DNA from: Oceanibaculum nanhaiense
GTDB taxonomy: Bacteria; Pseudomonadota; Alphaproteobacteria; Oceanibaculales; Oceanibaculaceae
Length of the DNA: 64,000 bases
Direction of reading: 5' to 3'
Assembly (NCBI RefSeq): GCF_002148795.1
Contig: NZ_MPOB01000008.1
Location: 62,001 to 126,000, forward strand
Numbering within the stretch: position 1 is the first letter of the stretch; each line of letters starts with the position of its first letter. Both the position numbers and the translations under genes were made by a program. Positions 49,397 to 58,211 of the stretch are shown piece after piece. The notes beneath the pieces were generated by a model. The model did no database searches and was not told where the DNA came from. It saw only the letters and a list, made by a program, of their open reading frames with translations.

Positions 49397-50295
49397 TGCA
49401 CCGGCCGGCCGAACAGGCCACTCGGCTTCACGATAAGGACCAGGGCCATGATGCCGAACATCATGCCATCGACGAACAGCGGGAAGCCCATTGAGCCGAA
49501 GGAGCGCGTCAGGCCGATCAGCAATGCCGCGACGAAGGCGCCCGCGATGGAGCCCATGCCGCCGATCACGGTGACGATGAAGCTTTCAATCAGGATCGAC
49601 AGCCCCATGCCCGGCGTCAGCGTGCGGATCGGCGCGGCCAGCGCACCGGCGGTGCCGGCCAGCAGGCTGCCGATGCCGAAGACGCACGCATAGAGCAGCG
49701 TGGTGTTGATGCCGAGCGCGCCGACCATGGTGGGATTGATCGCGGCAGCGCGCACCACCTTGCCGAAACGGGTCTTGGCGATGCCGATCCAGAGCACCAG
49801 CCCGACGACCGCCGAAATGCCGATCATGAACACATAATAGGAGGGGATATACCCGCCGGCGATCTGCAACGGCGGCAAAGCAAAGGCCTGCGGCATGCCC
49901 ATCAGCTTGTATTCGGCACCGTAGAGGATCTTAACCATGTCATCCAGGATCAGGATGAAGGCATAGCAGACCAGCAGCTGCATCAGCACGTCACGGCCAT
50001 AAACCTTGCTCATGAACAGCCGTTCGAAGGCCATGCCGAAAATGCCGACGCCCAGCGCGCCGGACAGGATTGCCAGGGTGAAACTGTCGGTCAGCTGATA
50101 GGCGCTGAAGGCGAAATACGCCCCGATCATATAGAACGAGCCATGGGCGAAATTGATGACGCCGAGCACTCCGAAGATCAGCGACAGGCCCGATGCCACC
50201 AGGAACAACAACATACCGATGATCAGCCCGGTCGATACCTGTGTAACCGCACAGGACATTGATGACAGGCAGCCCGCGAGTGCTTCCAACTCCAA
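49393..50295 (-). CDS. livH: Liv-type ABC permease LivH (system 1)
   Basis: Second permease. FGVLGVINFAHGSFYMIGAYFAF is the LivH hallmark, and VVRAAAINPTMVGALGINT the cytoplasmic coupling loop. I place the start at TTG 50295 (300 aa), which has GGGAG about 7 nt upstream; an ATG at 50259 (288 aa) is an alternative without a clear ribosome site. The longer frame to 50454 would cross the terminator stem and is rejected. Confidence 0.88.
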   Translation of the reverse strand: MELEALAGCLSSMSCAVTQVSTGLIIGMLLFLVASGLSLIFGVLGVINFAHGSFYMIGAYFAFSAYQLTDSFTLAILSGALGVGIFGMAFERLFMSKVYGRDVLMQLLVCYAFILILDDMVKILYGAEYKLMGMPQAFALPPLQIAGGYIPSYYVFMIGISAVVGLVLWIGIAKTRFGKVVRAAAINPTMVGALGINTTLLYACVFGIGSLLAGTAGALAAPIRTLTPGMGLSILIESFIVTVIGGMGSIAGAFVAALLIGLTRSFGSMGFPLFVDGMMFGIMALVLIVKPSGLFGRPVQ

Positions 50296-50320
50296 GGCCG
50301 TTCTCCCGTAAATTCCGTGG

Positions 50321-50363
50321 AAAAAAGGAGCGGCACCCGGGGAATCCCTTCCCCGGGTGCCGC
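50321..50363 (-). terminator. Rho-independent terminator between the binding-protein gene and livH
   Basis: Read on the - strand, a perfect 13-bp stem (50351-50363 with 50330-50342, loop of 8 nt at 50343-50350) is followed by TTTTTT at 50321-50326. It lies 9 nt after the binding-protein stop. Partial termination here would give many binding-protein copies per transporter. Confidence 0.9.
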
Positions 50364-50371
50364 AAGGTGCG

Positions 50372-51652
50372 TCAGGCGTACCCTTTCCGCTTTTTCCACT
50401 CGGTTTCGAGCTGGATGATTTCCGACCACGCAGGCGCGGTGAAGTTCTCAACATACGGGAACTTGCTGCTCGTCACACCCCAGGCGGCCGGATAGCCGAT
50501 GATGGTGTGATCGTCCGCCCGCATGGTGATCTTATCTTCCACCGCGAAGGGCGAATCCAGCTCCATGCCTTTCACCTCGGCCGCCAGCGCCGCACCGTCA
50601 GTCTTGCCGTTGGTCCGTTTCAGGGCTTCGAAGATGAAATGACAGGCCAGGCGGTTCTGCCAGGACCAGTTGGTCGGCTCCTGTTTGGCGATGCCGTTAT
50701 AGCCCTCGGCGAAGGCCTGATTGCCCGGCTTGTCCGGGTAGAACCGGTTGTAGCGATAGACCGTGTTCAGCCCGGCTGGCAGGTTCTTGATCGCGGTCAG
50801 CACGGGCGGATCACCGAGCCCGCCAGAGAAGAAGGTGATGTTGTTGAACAGGCTGTAGAGGTTCGACTGCTCAATGAAGGCAACGAGATCGCCCCCCCAA
50901 AGCGCCGAATACATCGCCTGCGGCTTCACCTGCAGGATCTTGGTGATGTTCTCGGTGTAGTCTGGCTGGAACAGCTTCGGCCAGACCTGATCGACAACCT
51001 CGACATTGGGATCGAAGACCTTCAGGTATTCCAGGAACTCCGCCGTGTTATCGCGGCCATAGGCGTAATCCGGCGAACAGGTCATCCACTTCTTCAGGCC
51101 CTTGGCTTTGGAGATGACGGAGGCATACTTGCCGCCCGCCACCGCGTCGTGGATGCCCTGGCGCGCACTGCGGAAGGCAGTCTTCACATGCAGCTTCGGA
51201 TCGGCCGTGAGGGTCGAGGATTCCGAGCAGGTATGCAGGCAGAGCACCGACAAATCGCGAATCACCTCATGCACCGCGAAGGAGCCGGAGGAGGCCTCGC
51301 CGTCAATGATGATCTCGCAACCGTCATTGTTGATCAGGTCGCGCGTGACCTTGGCGGCCTCGTCCGGGCGGCCCTTGGAATCGCGGTCGATCAGTTCGAC
51401 CGTGCGGCCGTTCACGCCGCCGGCGGCGTTAAATTCCTGCACCGCCAGCTGCACGGCGGCGCGGCTGGAGGTGCCGAGGATGGCGACGCGACCGGACAGG
51501 ATGGTTGGCATGCCCACGCGGATCACCTTCGCCTGGGCGCCGGCGATATGCGGAAAGCCTGTGATGGTGGTGGCAAAGGCGCCGGCCGCTGCGGCGGAGC
51601 CGGCGCCTTTCAGAATCGTGCGACGCGACACGCCGCTCTTTTTACTGGCCAT
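50372..51652 (-). CDS. ABC transporter substrate-binding protein, Tat-exported (system 1)
   Basis: The 426-aa Leu/Ile/Val-binding-protein family member opens with a twin-arginine signal (SRRTILKGAG, residues 9-18) ending near AHIAGAQA, so it is likely exported folded. The mature part starts KVIRVGMPTILSG, a type 1 periplasmic-binding fold of the kind that often binds amides, urea, or aromatic and short organic acids rather than amino acids. It supplies livHMGF. The terminator behind it should uncouple its level from the permease. Confidence 0.9.
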   Translation of the reverse strand: MASKKSGVSRRTILKGAGSAAAAGAFATTITGFPHIAGAQAKVIRVGMPTILSGRVAILGTSSRAAVQLAVQEFNAAGGVNGRTVELIDRDSKGRPDEAAKVTRDLINNDGCEIIIDGEASSGSFAVHEVIRDLSVLCLHTCSESSTLTADPKLHVKTAFRSARQGIHDAVAGGKYASVISKAKGLKKWMTCSPDYAYGRDNTAEFLEYLKVFDPNVEVVDQVWPKLFQPDYTENITKILQVKPQAMYSALWGGDLVAFIEQSNLYSLFNNITFFSGGLGDPPVLTAIKNLPAGLNTVYRYNRFYPDKPGNQAFAEGYNGIAKQEPTNWSWQNRLACHFIFEALKRTNGKTDGAALAAEVKGMELDSPFAVEDKITMRADDHTIIGYPAAWGVTSSKFPYVENFTAPAWSEIIQLETEWKKRKGYA

Positions 51653-51915
51653 TGATTTCCTCCCTCAGGCCGTTCGGGCGAAAGGAGGTTCGCACGCCGG
51701 CCCCTCTTGTTTGGGTAGCCCGCCGCTACGCCTGACGGGCAACAGGAGTTTGGGGTTGGGAAAGCAACGTCGTCAATAAAAAATGAACTGCGAGTCATAA
51801 ATCATTTTTTGTGCAATGCACCTTCGCGAATGCGAAACTCACCAGCCGCTAGGATTTCCTGATTCACGGTCTCGGCGAGAATCCGGCAGCCGAGCACAGT
51901 CAAATTTACCGAGTT
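51653..51915. promoter_or_regulatory. Intergenic region before the binding-protein gene
   Basis: A 263-nt AT-richer gap between the second CoA ligase and the binding-protein gene, both on -. It contains GTGCA-A-TGCAC at 51811-51821 and TTCGC-GAA-TGCGAA (51824-51837), inverted-repeat candidates for an operator. On - a TTGACG (51771-51776) could be a -35. No gene is seen. Confidence 0.35.
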
Positions 51916-53559
51916 TCATGCCTCTTCTTTCTTCGCCAAGAAGCTCTGCGCTGCAAATTCACGGTCACGCAGCGCGCGCCGCCTGATCTTGCCTGATGCG
52001 GTCTTCGGCAGGTCGGCGGTGAATTCGATGCGGCGCGGATATTTGTACGGGCCGGTCAGACGCTTGCAGTGATCCTGCAGCAGCTTCACGAGGGTATCCT
52101 CGCCGACATGTCCGGCCTTCAGCACGATGAACGCCTTCACCACCTCGCCGCGTTCCTCATGCGGGCTGGCGACGACGGCGCATTCGGCGACGCATTCATG
52201 CTCCATCAGCACATTCTCCACCTCCATCGGGCCGATGCGGTAGCCGGCGGAGTTGATGACATCATCCGAGCGTCCCTCGTAGAACAGATAGCCATCCTCG
52301 TCCATGCGGGCGAGATCGCCGGTCAGGAACCAGTCCGCGCCGCCGATCTTCATGTAATTGGCCGCCGTGCGCTCCGGCTCCTTCCAGTAGCCCAGCATGA
52401 TCTGCGGGTTATCGGCGCGGATCGCCAGCCGGCCGGGTGTACCAGCGGGGGCGAATCTTCCCTCCATGTCGATTACTGCCGCCTCGGTGCCCGGCAGCGG
52501 CTTGCCCATGGAGCCGGGCTTCACCGCCAACGGCGGATAGTTCAGCACCGTCATCAGCGTTTCGGTCTGGCCGTAGCCGTCCAGCAAATCGACGCCGGTC
52601 AGCCGCTTCCAGCCGCGCACAATCTCGGGATTCACGCTTTCGCCGGCCGAAACGGTGAGACGCAGCGCCGACAGATCATGGCCCGACACATCCTCCTGCA
52701 CCAGCCGGCGCAGCTCGGTCGCCGCCGCGCAGAACACCGACACCCGGTGCCGCGCCAGCGTTTCAAGCCGGAGCTTCGGGTCGTAGCGGCCATTATAGAA
52801 AACCACGGTCGATCCACAGCTCCACGGCCCAAAGATGATCGAGGTGCCGGCCTTGCTCCAGCCGGTATCCGCCGTGCACCACATCACATCGTCGGGCGTC
52901 AGCGTCAGCCAGTACCAGGCCGAGACGCGCCAGGCGAAAATGCCCCGGCTGGCATGCAGCACACCCTTGGGATGCCCGGTCGATCCCGACGTATAGTACA
53001 TGATCGCTGGCTCGTCGGCGGCCAGCCGGGCTGGTTCGAACTGGTCCGACGCATCGGCCAGCACCGCGTCGAAATCCTCCCAATCGCCCTCTGCCGCCCC
53101 GACCGACAGGCAGGCCAGCAGATGCTCGCCGGAAGCGAACTTGCCGATATTGGGCAGGGTGGTGATGGCACCCGATGCTTGCGAATTCTTCAGGCGATAG
53201 GCGATGTCGCGCTCGGTCAGCATGTCGATGCAGGGGATCGGGATCGCGCCCAGCTTCAGGCAGCCGACCATCGCCATCTGCCATTCCGGGATGCGCGGCA
53301 GCATGATGATGACGCGGTCGCCGCGCTTTACCCCGCGCACCGCCAGCGCGTTGGCGACCCGGTTCGATAGTTCGGCTATGTCGGCATAGCTGAAACGCCG
53401 CTCGCACCCCCGGTCGTCGCACCAGATCAGCGCCGGATGATCGGGCCGCTCGCGCGCCCAGGCGTCGATCACATCGGCGCCGAAATTGAAGCTCTCGGGC
53501 ACGTCCCAGCGGAAGGCGTCGCGGGCGGCCTCGTAGCTTTCCATCGGTATTCGCTGCAT
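51916..53559 (-). CDS. Acyl-CoA synthetase, medium-chain (MACS) type
   Basis: The 547-aa adenylate-forming ligase has YYTSGSTGHPKGVLH near residue 190, DGYGQTETL near residue 330, the hinge FYEGRSDDVINSAGYRIGP near residue 430 and the catalytic Lys in KTASGKIRRR near residue 524. The SGSTG and SAGYRIGP forms point to the ACSM/medium-chain or aryl acid group, unlike the partner ligase at 39467. It is the first gene of the island and probably activates the imported acid. Confidence 0.9.
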   Translation of the reverse strand: MQRIPMESYEAARDAFRWDVPESFNFGADVIDAWARERPDHPALIWCDDRGCERRFSYADIAELSNRVANALAVRGVKRGDRVIIMLPRIPEWQMAMVGCLKLGAIPIPCIDMLTERDIAYRLKNSQASGAITTLPNIGKFASGEHLLACLSVGAAEGDWEDFDAVLADASDQFEPARLAADEPAIMYYTSGSTGHPKGVLHASRGIFAWRVSAWYWLTLTPDDVMWCTADTGWSKAGTSIIFGPWSCGSTVVFYNGRYDPKLRLETLARHRVSVFCAAATELRRLVQEDVSGHDLSALRLTVSAGESVNPEIVRGWKRLTGVDLLDGYGQTETLMTVLNYPPLAVKPGSMGKPLPGTEAAVIDMEGRFAPAGTPGRLAIRADNPQIMLGYWKEPERTAANYMKIGGADWFLTGDLARMDEDGYLFYEGRSDDVINSAGYRIGPMEVENVLMEHECVAECAVVASPHEERGEVVKAFIVLKAGHVGEDTLVKLLQDHCKRLTGPYKYPRRIEFTADLPKTASGKIRRRALRDREFAAQSFLAKKEEA

Positions 53560-53760
53560 CGTTACATCCTCCCGAATGGCCGCTTTTACGGTTTTTATAT
53601 TTTCTAACCCAGCAAGGCTCTTCGCTTCGTCCCCCTCAAGCCTGTGTGACGCTGATGATGCATTGTAAATTCCGGTGAGCTGATGGGGTGGCTGCCACCT
53701 TCACCGGGCATAGTATGATGCCAGCTGCGCCGTTGTGGCGCTGTCGAAGGAGGAGAGACC

Positions 53761-53812
53761 ATGTCTAACGTGCATATCCTGACGACCGACCTCGCCAAGC
53801 GAAGCTTCCTAG
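53761..53812 (+). pseudogene. IS110-type transposase start, interrupted
   Basis: After a strong ribosome site (GGAGGAGAG) an ATG opens MSNVHILTTDLAKRSF, the usual first residues of IS110-family transposases (DLAK with the first Asp of the DEDD site). After 16 codons it is interrupted at CTAG by the IS1182-type element. Sequence beyond 54925 does not continue the transposase, so this is only a 5' remnant. Confidence 0.5.
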
Positions 53813-54921
53813 CAGCCTGTCGGACTCGGGTTGACGAAACGAGGTTCGAAGGCTGTGAGAAGTGAAGTTATCATGGTTCCGGCACTTTCGATGCGACGGC
53901 GCAGTGAAACTGCGCGTTCAGGTTGGGCTGAGAGCGAACATGCGCTTCATGTTCCAGGCCATGGTGACGAGGCTCCACTCGCCTTTGACCTTGTCGAGGC
54001 CGCGCAGGGAGAACTGCCGGAAGCCCATCACCGATTTGATGATGCCGAACACCGGTTCCGGGGTCTGCTTGCGCAGGCCATAGGCTTTGCGGCCCTCGGG
54101 CGTTGCCAGGCGATGCATCATCGCCCGCAAGGCGGTCGGGTTCTCCGGCGCCGGCGGCTTGCCGCCCGGCTTCTTGCCCGTCCGCTTCGCCTTTTCCTCG
54201 CGCGCCTCGATCTTCGCCTTGGCCTCGGCAATGCGGGCCAGCCGGGCCTCGCGCAGGGCCAGTTCCTCCGGCACCGACATGCCGTCCGGCACGTCGGCCC
54301 GATCGGCCGCTTCCGCCAGCGCCAGCAGCTCGGCCACCTCGGCCTTCAGCTGCGCCTCGATCCTGTTGGCATGCTCCCACGACAACGCGCTGTGCCGGCT
54401 GGCATTGGCGTGCACCTTGGTGCCGTCCAGCGCCACCGTGCCCAGCTGCAGCATCCCCACCTCGCGCGCCACAGCCAGAACCTGAACGAACAGCTCCTCG
54501 ATCTGCGCCAGAAAGCGCCGCCGGAACGTGGCGATGGTGTCGTGGTCGGGATGGTCGTTAGCGGCGATGAAACGGAACGCAACCGAGTCGTAGGTCGCCC
54601 GCTCCAGCTTGCGGCTCGAAAACACCCCCGTCGCGTAGCCGTAGACCAGAAGCCCCAGCAACATGCTCGGGTGATACGACGCCGAGCCCGAGCCGCGATA
54701 GGCCTTGACCATCGCCGACACGTCCAGTCGCTCGATCACCTCCACAACGAAGCGCGCCAGATGTCGCTCGGGAAGCCACTCGTCAACCGACGGCGGCAGC
54801 AAAAAGCCGGTCTCCCTGTCCACCTGGCGGAAATTGCTCATCGTCGCCCCCCTCAACTCCGAAAGAATCAATCAATGAAAGTGAATCTCATCCCGGCCCT
54901 CGGCTCAAGTCCGACAGGCTG
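53813..54921 (-). mobile_element. IS1182-family element with internal deletion
   Basis: The ends are inverted repeats beginning CAGCCTGTCGGACT (53813-53826 and the complement at 54908-54921), and the element is bracketed by identical CTAG (53809-53812, 54922-54925), a perfect 4-bp target duplication. The 1,109-bp length is shorter than full elements because the transposase gene has lost its middle. Confidence 0.88.
53918..54871 (-). pseudogene. IS1182-family transposase, internally deleted
   Basis: The 317-aa frame begins with the family-typical FRQVDRETGFLLPPSVDEWL and ATYDSVAFRFIAANDHPDHDT and ends with KQTPEPVFGIIKSVMGFRQF. Full proteins are near 450 aa; here KPGGKPPAPE jumps directly to NPTALRAMMHRLATPEGR, so roughly 130 residues with the second catalytic Asp region are missing without a frameshift. 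The first catalytic Asp (VALDGTKVHANAS) and the last Glu region remain. It should be inactive but its ends could be moved by a full copy elsewhere. Confidence 0.88.
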
Positions 54922-54925
54922 CTAG

Positions 54926-55110
54926 TTCTGGCGCTGAGCAGCAGCTGGCTGAAGGGGCTGCATGTGCGCATGGAAATGGCGCCCGGCATGCCGCTCACCG
55001 CCGCACCGCCATCGCCGAGGATGCGGCGCGTCCCCGGCGGCGAAGGCGATCCCGGCCACGGCGGCGCTATCGGCGGCGGGGAGTCTGTCCCCGCCGCGTC
55101 ACTCTCCAGA
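54926..55110. other. Spacer with hairpin after livM (system 2)
   Basis: No credible gene. A 10-bp perfect stem GCGGCGGGGA/TCCCCGCCGC (55073-55082, 55088-55097) lies 14 nt beyond the livM stop on the - strand and may help end that operon, though no T run follows. Confidence 0.45.
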
Positions 55111-56049
55111 TCAGCCGGTCCGGGCCTGCTTCTCGCGCAGCTTGCGGATCAGCGCCAGCACTTCGCCGACGATGCCTCGGCGAAACAGCAGTACGCAGAC
55201 CACGAAGATGCCGCCCTGGATGATCGTCACCCAGGACCCCATCTGCGCCAGATAATTCTGGATGCTGACCACCAGGAAGGCGCCGACGACCGGGCCAAAC
55301 ACGGTGCCCATACCGCCCAGCAGGGTCATCAGCACCACCTCGCCCGACATGTGCCAGTGCACATCGGTCAGCGAGGCCAGCTGGAACACCAGCGTCTTGG
55401 TCGATCCTGCCATGCCCGATAGCGCCGCCGACAGCACGAAGGCCACCAGCTTGTAGTGATCGGTGCGGTAGCCGAGCGAGATGGCGCGCGGCTCATTCTC
55501 GCGGATTGCCTTCAGCACCTGGCCGAAGGGCGAATGGATAGTGCGGTAGATCACCAGCCAGCCGAACACAAAGATCGCCAGAACGAAGTGATACAGCGCA
55601 ATCTCGCTGGTCAGATCGATGAAGCCCAGCAGATGACCGCGCGGAATGGCCTGGATGCCGTCCTCGCCGCCGGTGAACGGCGCCTGCAGGGCGTAGAAGA
55701 AGATCATCTGCGACAGTGCCAGCGTGATCATCGCGAAATAGATGCCCTGTCGGCGGATCGCCAGCCAGCCGAAGACCAGCCCGACCAGTGCCGCCGCCGC
55801 GGTGCCGGCCAAGATGCCCAGCTCCGGGGGCAGCCCCAGCACCTTCATCGAATGACCGGTGATATAGGCCGCCGTCCCTAGAAAGGCGGCATGCCCGAAA
55901 GACAGCAGCCCGACATAGCCCAGCAGCAGGTTGAAGGCACAGGCGAACAGCGCGAAGCACAACGCCTTCATCAGGAAGATCGGGTAGAAGAAATAGGGGG
56001 CCGCCAAGGAGGCGGCCACCAGCACGACGAGACCGAGTATGCGGATCAT
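55111..56049 (-). CDS. livM: Liv-type ABC permease LivM (system 2)
   Basis: The 312-aa membrane protein has LLLGYVGLLSFGHAAFLGTAAYI near residue 42 and the KAIRENEPRAISLGY coupling loop near residue 190. It is clearly diverged from the LivM of system 1, so the two operons are not a recent duplication. It lies 13 nt after livH. Confidence 0.92.
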   Translation of the reverse strand: MIRILGLVVLVAASLAAPYFFYPIFLMKALCFALFACAFNLLLGYVGLLSFGHAAFLGTAAYITGHSMKVLGLPPELGILAGTAAAALVGLVFGWLAIRRQGIYFAMITLALSQMIFFYALQAPFTGGEDGIQAIPRGHLLGFIDLTSEIALYHFVLAIFVFGWLVIYRTIHSPFGQVLKAIRENEPRAISLGYRTDHYKLVAFVLSAALSGMAGSTKTLVFQLASLTDVHWHMSGEVVLMTLLGGMGTVFGPVVGAFLVVSIQNYLAQMGSWVTIIQGGIFVVCVLLFRRGIVGEVLALIRKLREKQARTG

Positions 56050-56062
56050 GCGGCGGCTCCTC

Positions 56063-56950
56063 TTACCGTGCGCGGCCGAACAGGCCGGCCGGCTTCAATA
56101 CCAGCACGATCGCCATGATGATGAAGATCACTGTGTTCGAGGCCTCGGGATAGAAGACCTTGGTCAGGCCCTCGACCATGCCGAGGCCGAATCCCGTCAG
56201 GATCGCGCCCATGATCGATCCCATGCCGCCGATCACCACCACGGCGAAGACGACGATGATCAGGTTGGAGCCCATCAGAGGATTGACCGAATAGATCGGC
56301 GCCGCCAGCACCCCGGCAAAACCGGCCAGCGCCACGCCGAAGCCATAGGTCAGCGTGATCATGCGCGGCACATTGATGCCGAAGGCTTGCACCAGCGCCG
56401 GATTTTCCGTGGCGGCCCGTAGGTAGGAACCGAGCTTCGTACGCTCGATCAGGAACCAGGTGGCAAAGCAGATCAGCAGCGAGGCCACCACCACCCAGCC
56501 CCGGTAATTGGGCAGGAACATGAAGCCCAGATTCTGCCCGCCCTTCAGCGCATCCGGGATCGGATAAGGCAGGCCGGAGACGCCATACATCTGCCGAAAC
56601 AGGCCTTCGATCATCAATGCCAGGCCGAAGGTCAGCAGCAGCCCGTAGAGGTGATCCAGCTTGTACAGCCGGCTGAGCATCGTCTTTTCAAGCAGGATGC
56701 CGAAAAGACCGACGAGAACAGGGGCGAGGAACAGCGACGGCCAGTAGCCGATGCCGAGCATGTTGAGCAGCAGCCAGGCCACGAAGGCCCCCATCATGTA
56801 CAACGCCCCATGGGCGAAGTTGATGATGTTCAGCAGCCCGAAAATAAGGGCCAGGCCAAGGCTCAGCGTGGCGTAGAACGCGCCATTGATGAGCCCCAGC
56901 AGCAGCTGGCCGAACAACACTTGCGGCGGTATGCCGAGCAGTTCGAACAT
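56063..56950 (-). CDS. livH: Liv-type ABC permease LivH (system 2)
   Basis: The 295-aa protein has FGLLNIINFAHGALYMMGAFVAW near residue 39 and RAATENPALVQAFGINV near residue 180, both LivH hallmarks, with about eight hydrophobic helices. Normal length. Confidence 0.92.
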   Translation of the reverse strand: MFELLGIPPQVLFGQLLLGLINGAFYATLSLGLALIFGLLNIINFAHGALYMMGAFVAWLLLNMLGIGYWPSLFLAPVLVGLFGILLEKTMLSRLYKLDHLYGLLLTFGLALMIEGLFRQMYGVSGLPYPIPDALKGGQNLGFMFLPNYRGWVVVASLLICFATWFLIERTKLGSYLRAATENPALVQAFGINVPRMITLTYGFGVALAGFAGVLAAPIYSVNPLMGSNLIIVVFAVVVIGGMGSIMGAILTGFGLGMVEGLTKVFYPEASNTVIFIIMAIVLVLKPAGLFGRAR

Positions 56951-56981
56951 CCCAATCCCCGTCGGTCCGTTCAGGTGACGC

Positions 56982-58193
56982 TCAGCCCTTGACGAGCGGG
57001 CAGGCGGGGCTCATCGGGCCATAGGCATCCTCGCCCGAAATAGTACGCAGGACCTTGTAGTAATCCCACGGACCCTTGGATTCGGACGGCTTCTTCACCT
57101 CGACCAGATACATGTCGTGCACCATGCGGCCATCGGCGCGCAGGCTGGCATTGCGGGCGAAGAAATCCTTCACCGGCAATTCCTTCATCTTGTCGACGAC
57201 CTTCTTGCCGTCATCGGTACCGGCTTCCTTGATCGCTTTCAGATAATGTGCGACGGCGGAATAGACGCCGGCCTGGGCCATGGTGGGCATGGCGCCATTA
57301 TGCCTGGCGGCGAATTTCTTCGACCAGGCGCGGGCCTCGTCATCCATGTCCCAGTAGAAGCCGGTGGTTAGTTGCAGGCCCTGCGCGGTGTCCAGGCCGA
57401 GGCTGTGGATGTCGGACAGGAAGACCAGCAGCCCGGCCAGCTTCTGCCCGGCCTGGGTGATGCCGAATTCGCCGGCCTGCTTGATCGAGTTGATGGTATC
57501 GGCGCCCGCATTGGCCAGGCCGATGACCTGCGCGCCCGAGGCCTGAGCCTGCAGCAGGAAGGAGGAGAAGTCCTGGTTCGGGAAGGGATGGCGCACAACG
57601 CCCTTCACCTCGCCGCCGGCCTCCTTCACCACCTTGGAAACGTCTCGCTCCAGCGCATGGCCGAAGGCGTAGTCGGCGGTCAGGAAGAACCAGTTCTTGC
57701 CGCCCTGGGCCACGATGGCCTTGCCGGTGCCATTGGCCAGCGCCGTGGTGGAGTAGGTCCAGTGTACACCGGTCGGCGAGCAGGCCTTGCCGGTCAGGTC
57801 GGAGGTGGCTGCCGTGGAATTCAGATGCACCTTGCCCTTGCGGTTGGTGATTTCCTGAACGGCGAGCGCCACCGAGGAGGTTGGCACGTCAACCACGACA
57901 TCGACCTGTTCGGCATCGATCCAGCGATTGACGATGCTGGAGCCGACATCCGGCTTGTTCTGGTGGTCGGCGAAGACCACCTCAATCTTCTTGCCGAGCA
58001 CGGTGCCGCCGAAATCATCGACTGCCATCTGCGCGGCCAGGGTGGAACCGGGGCCGGCCAGATCGGCATAGGTGCCGGACTGGTCATTCAGCACGCCGAT
58101 CTTCACCACATCATCGGAAACCTGCGCCAGGGCCGAACCGGCCGAAAGCGCCAGAGCCGCAACGCCCGCAAGCAACGCTGTACTATGTTTCAT
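56982..58193 (-). CDS. livK: Branched-chain amino acid-type substrate-binding protein (system 2)
   Basis: The 403-aa protein has a Sec signal peptide (residues 1-23, ending ALA before Q) and the periplasmic-binding fold: VKIGVLNDQSGTYADLAGPG near residue 30 and FADHQNKPDVGSSIVNRWI near residue 70. In contrast to the Tat-type protein of system 1 it uses the general export path. It lies inside the operon, between livF and livH. The ligand is not predictable beyond a small organic acid or amino acid derivative. Confidence 0.9.
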   Translation of the reverse strand: MKHSTALLAGVAALALSAGSALAQVSDDVVKIGVLNDQSGTYADLAGPGSTLAAQMAVDDFGGTVLGKKIEVVFADHQNKPDVGSSIVNRWIDAEQVDVVVDVPTSSVALAVQEITNRKGKVHLNSTAATSDLTGKACSPTGVHWTYSTTALANGTGKAIVAQGGKNWFFLTADYAFGHALERDVSKVVKEAGGEVKGVVRHPFPNQDFSSFLLQAQASGAQVIGLANAGADTINSIKQAGEFGITQAGQKLAGLLVFLSDIHSLGLDTAQGLQLTTGFYWDMDDEARAWSKKFAARHNGAMPTMAQAGVYSAVAHYLKAIKEAGTDDGKKVVDKMKELPVKDFFARNASLRADGRMVHDMYLVEVKKPSESKGPWDYYKVLRTISGEDAYGPMSPACPLVKG

Positions 58194-58211
58194 CGTAACC
58201 TCCCTTGGTTA

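Noticed and set aside
50296-50454. LivH extension to 50454
   Set aside because: It would run through the terminator hairpin and the end of the binding-protein gene.
55073-55097. Hairpin as a definite terminator
   Set aside because: The stem is perfect but no T run follows on the - strand, so I kept it only as a possible structure.
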